Positions 7,044 to 7,964 of a stretch of DNA of 7,964 bases are shown here, one piece after another. Each line of letters opens with the position of its first letter. Within the stretch, counting starts at the first letter, position 1. This DNA comes from an uncultured bacterium (lineage in GTDB: Bacteria; Bacillota; Clostridia; Lachnospirales; Lachnospiraceae): NCBI GenBank assembly GCA_947088515.1, contig CAMUHA010000159.1, forward strand, positions 1-7,964, given 5' to 3'. The notes below the pieces were generated by a model. It was given only the letters and a program-made list of their open reading frames with translations. It was not told where the DNA came from and did not search any database. Position numbers and translations under genes: made by a program.

Positions 7044-7451
7044 ATTCGATTGCCCCAATCCCCATACGGCTAAGCCTTTCAATATTATCCTTCATGTTTT
7101 GCAGCGCCTCCGGCGAATGTCCATTCCAGCTGACCACTTCACCGACAATCTTTAAAGGCTCTTGCGTACGGTACGACTTTGTGGGATTACCGGGGAACTT
7201 CTTGTCTGTTACGTTGGGGTCATCTTCAAAATCCCCCATCGGCTCCACAACATAAATCCGCTGTTTGCCTTCCCCTGCTGCCAGTTCCGCCCCCAGACTG
7301 CCGCATCAAGCGTTCCGGCAAAATATACATATTTCGCTGTCCTGTCCGCATAATTTGACAAAAACCCTTTTGTCAAAAAGTCTCCCGTTTTCAAATCCGC
7401 CTTCGTCCCATGAAAAAAAGAGCCGCGGCTAAATGTTATCTTTTCATCCAT
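7042..7451 (-). pseudogene. arr: Rifamycin ADP-ribosyltransferase, broken by a one-base frameshift
   Basis: Arr transfers ADP-ribose from NAD+ to a rifamycin hydroxyl, inactivating the drug in the cytosol. The ATG at 7451 has AAGGAG 8 nt upstream. The first frame reads FFHGTKADL (12-20), SNYADR, KYVYFAGTLDAAVWG (40-54), then goes off-frame and stops. The second frame carries IYVVEPMGDFEDDPN, TDKKFPGNPTKSYRT, EPLKIVGEV and GHSPEAL to a TAG at 7042. Adding one base in the C5 run at 7290-7294 (G5 on the coding strand) turns WG-RNWQQG into WG-AELAAGEGKQR and joins both halves into a 136-aa protein, normal for the family. The expected catalytic residues are all present in the joined form: His14, Tyr43, Asp78. 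Apart from this base nothing looks decayed, so the lesion is recent, an assembly error, or a switchable tract. A plausible promoter lies upstream. Confidence 0.93.
7354..7377. repeat. Perfect 10-bp inverted repeat inside arr
   Basis: TTTGACAAAA (7354-7363), a 4-nt spacer, and TTTTGTCAAA (7368-7377) are exact reverse complements. They lie in the arr coding sequence over the segment FLTKGFLSN. The structure gives an A/T-rich mRNA hairpin near the 5' end of arr. The underlying amino acids can explain it partly, since TTT TTG is used twice. Confidence 0.7.
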
Positions 7452-7459
7452 CCCAAAAT

Positions 7460-7465
7460 CTCCTT
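7460..7465 (-). promoter_or_regulatory. Ribosome binding site of arr
   Basis: AAGGAG on the minus strand stands 8 nt upstream of the ATG at 7451-7449, confirming the arr start and showing that the translation signal is intact despite the frameshift. Confidence 0.75.
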
Positions 7466-7479
7466 TCTGTCACAGACCC

Positions 7480-7509
7480 ATTATATTAAAAAAAATCCTT
7501 CCTAGTTAA
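7480..7509 (-). promoter_or_regulatory. Candidate promoter of arr with a poly-T spacer
   Basis: A perfect -10 TATAAT (7485-7480) is 18 nt from TTAACT (7509-7504, 4/6 to -35). The leader would be only about 22 nt. The spacer contains eight consecutive T on the minus strand (7495-7488), so its length could vary by slippage. Confidence 0.6.
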
Positions 7510-7530
7510 GTCTGTAAATATCTCCTGTTT

Positions 7531-7717
7531 TCAGCGCTTGCCTTTGCTGTTTTTCAGAACAAACTTCTCCCCTTCATAAATCCGTACCGGATTTCCTCTG
7601 ACTATGGGGTTATGCTCCCGCCACATGGCATTAACCTGTCCCCTTCTAAATAACTCATATAATAGGGCGCTTCTATCCCCTGTTCTTTCAGGCAGTTATT
7701 GGCAAGAAGACATTTAG
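7531..7717 (-). pseudogene. Frameshifted remnant of an unidentified small protein
   Basis: The right part reads TKCLLANNCLKEQGIEAP then YYMSYLEGD in one frame. From about 7640 the sense shifts to another frame: QVNAMWREHNPIVRGNPV, RIYEGEKFVLKNSKGKR and a TGA at 7533-7531. Adding one base near 7638-7644 (GAAGGGGACAGG on the minus strand) would join them into about 64 continuous residues with normal, protein-like composition and a basic C-terminus. No start codon with a ribosome binding site is visible; the nearest ATG (7713-7711) is in a different frame and leads to a stop after five codons. So this is likely the C-terminal tail of a longer gene whose 5' part was lost, or a small gene with more than one lesion. 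I do not recognise the family. It sits directly against the stop of the upstream membrane gene, which suggests a deletion junction or an old operon partner. Confidence 0.55.
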
Positions 7718-7964
7718 TCAGTATTCTTTTTTGTAATAAATGCCCACGGTCAACGGATAGGATAAAGCGAACATTAACAAAGAACTTAAAAGTAAAATAG
7801 CCGCACTTAACAGAATTGCAGTCACGCCAGGGGCCAAATAACGATTAAGCGCACTAATAATTCCTAACACTACGCCAATTCCGCAAAGCAGGCTGATTAC
7901 TAAAAATATATCGCTTCTTTCTTCGCCTCCCAAATAAAGCAGGGGAAAGAAAAATGCTCCTGTA
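7718..7964 (-). CDS. C-terminal part of an unidentified membrane protein, cut by the window edge
   Basis: The frame is open from the right edge to a TGA at 7720-7718, giving 81 visible residues. An in-frame TTG at 7933 is not needed as a start because coding-like hydrophobic sequence (GAFFFPLLYLGG) continues upstream to the edge. Visible: the end of one hydrophobic stretch (about 3-11), a polar GGEERSD loop, a transmembrane helix (about 18-38), and another (about 43-68), then a short basic tail ending SYPLTVGIYYKKEY. This tail resembles the ends of some ABC-2-type permeases and of some regulators with C-terminal membrane helices. That is only a faint similarity, so I give no function. There is no terminator after it; the broken remnant begins within a few bases of its stop. 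Confidence 0.55.
   Translation of the reverse strand, partial: TGAFFFPLLYLGGEERSDIFLVISLLCGIGVVLGIISALNRYLAPGVTAILLSAAILLLSSLLMFALSYPLTVGIYYKKEY

Noticed and set aside
7162..7353. Plus-strand open frame within arr
   Set aside because: It is antisense to conserved Arr sequence in both Arr frames; no start signals.
7718..7933. Complete 71-aa membrane protein starting at TTG 7933
   Set aside because: The frame remains open with hydrophobic coding-like sequence up to the window edge and no good ribosome binding site precedes the TTG, so a truncated longer gene is more likely.
1..7964. tRNA, rRNA, CRISPR, insertion sequence, riboswitch or defence system
   Set aside because: Reading both strands I saw no cloverleaf, spaced repeats, transposase, long leader structures or defence-type domains; the accessory end holds only the broken arr, one remnant and a partial membrane gene.

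Overview
The window looks like a chromosomal piece of a low-to-mid G+C Firmicute, most likely a Lachnospiraceae-type Clostridium. The basis is the DnaE and PfkA sequence style, the dnaE-pfkA neighbourhood, strong AAGGAG-type ribosome binding sites and TTGACA/TATAAT promoters. This is recognised from family knowledge, not from a search. All genes I can support lie on the minus strand, so they are read from right to left.

Right end (about 7964 to 7042), an eroded accessory stretch. It starts with the C-terminal part of an unidentified membrane protein that runs off the window. Next is a remnant of an unidentified small protein whose two halves sit in different frames. Then comes arr, a rifamycin ADP-ribosyltransferase, complete from start to stop except for one missing base in a C/G homopolymer (7290-7294). 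Both frame breaks look like single-base losses at or beside a G run on the coding strand. That could mean real gene decay, length-variable (contingency) tracts, or homopolymer sequencing errors.

Middle (6980 to 4985): a stand-alone chemoreceptor (methyl-accepting chemotaxis protein with a Cache-type sensor). Its promoter is very good (TTGACT-16-TATAAT) and it ends at a near-ideal intrinsic terminator.

Left part (4930 to 1): a housekeeping block. dnaE (DNA polymerase III alpha, 1164 aa) has its own promoter. It is followed after 157 nt by pfkA (ATP-dependent 6-phosphofructokinase), probably partly co-transcribed and possibly with an extra promoter. At the window edge are the ribosome binding site and first four codons of another gene, tentatively a TrmH/SpoU-type RNA methyltransferase. 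I see no terminator between dnaE and pfkA.

I found no tRNA, rRNA, CRISPR array, insertion sequence, riboswitch or attachment site. I found no convincing new multi-gene system. The most interesting signals are the broken arr and its broken neighbour, repeat structures in and around arr, an inverted repeat inside the chemoreceptor promoter, and non-canonical active-site residues in PfkA.
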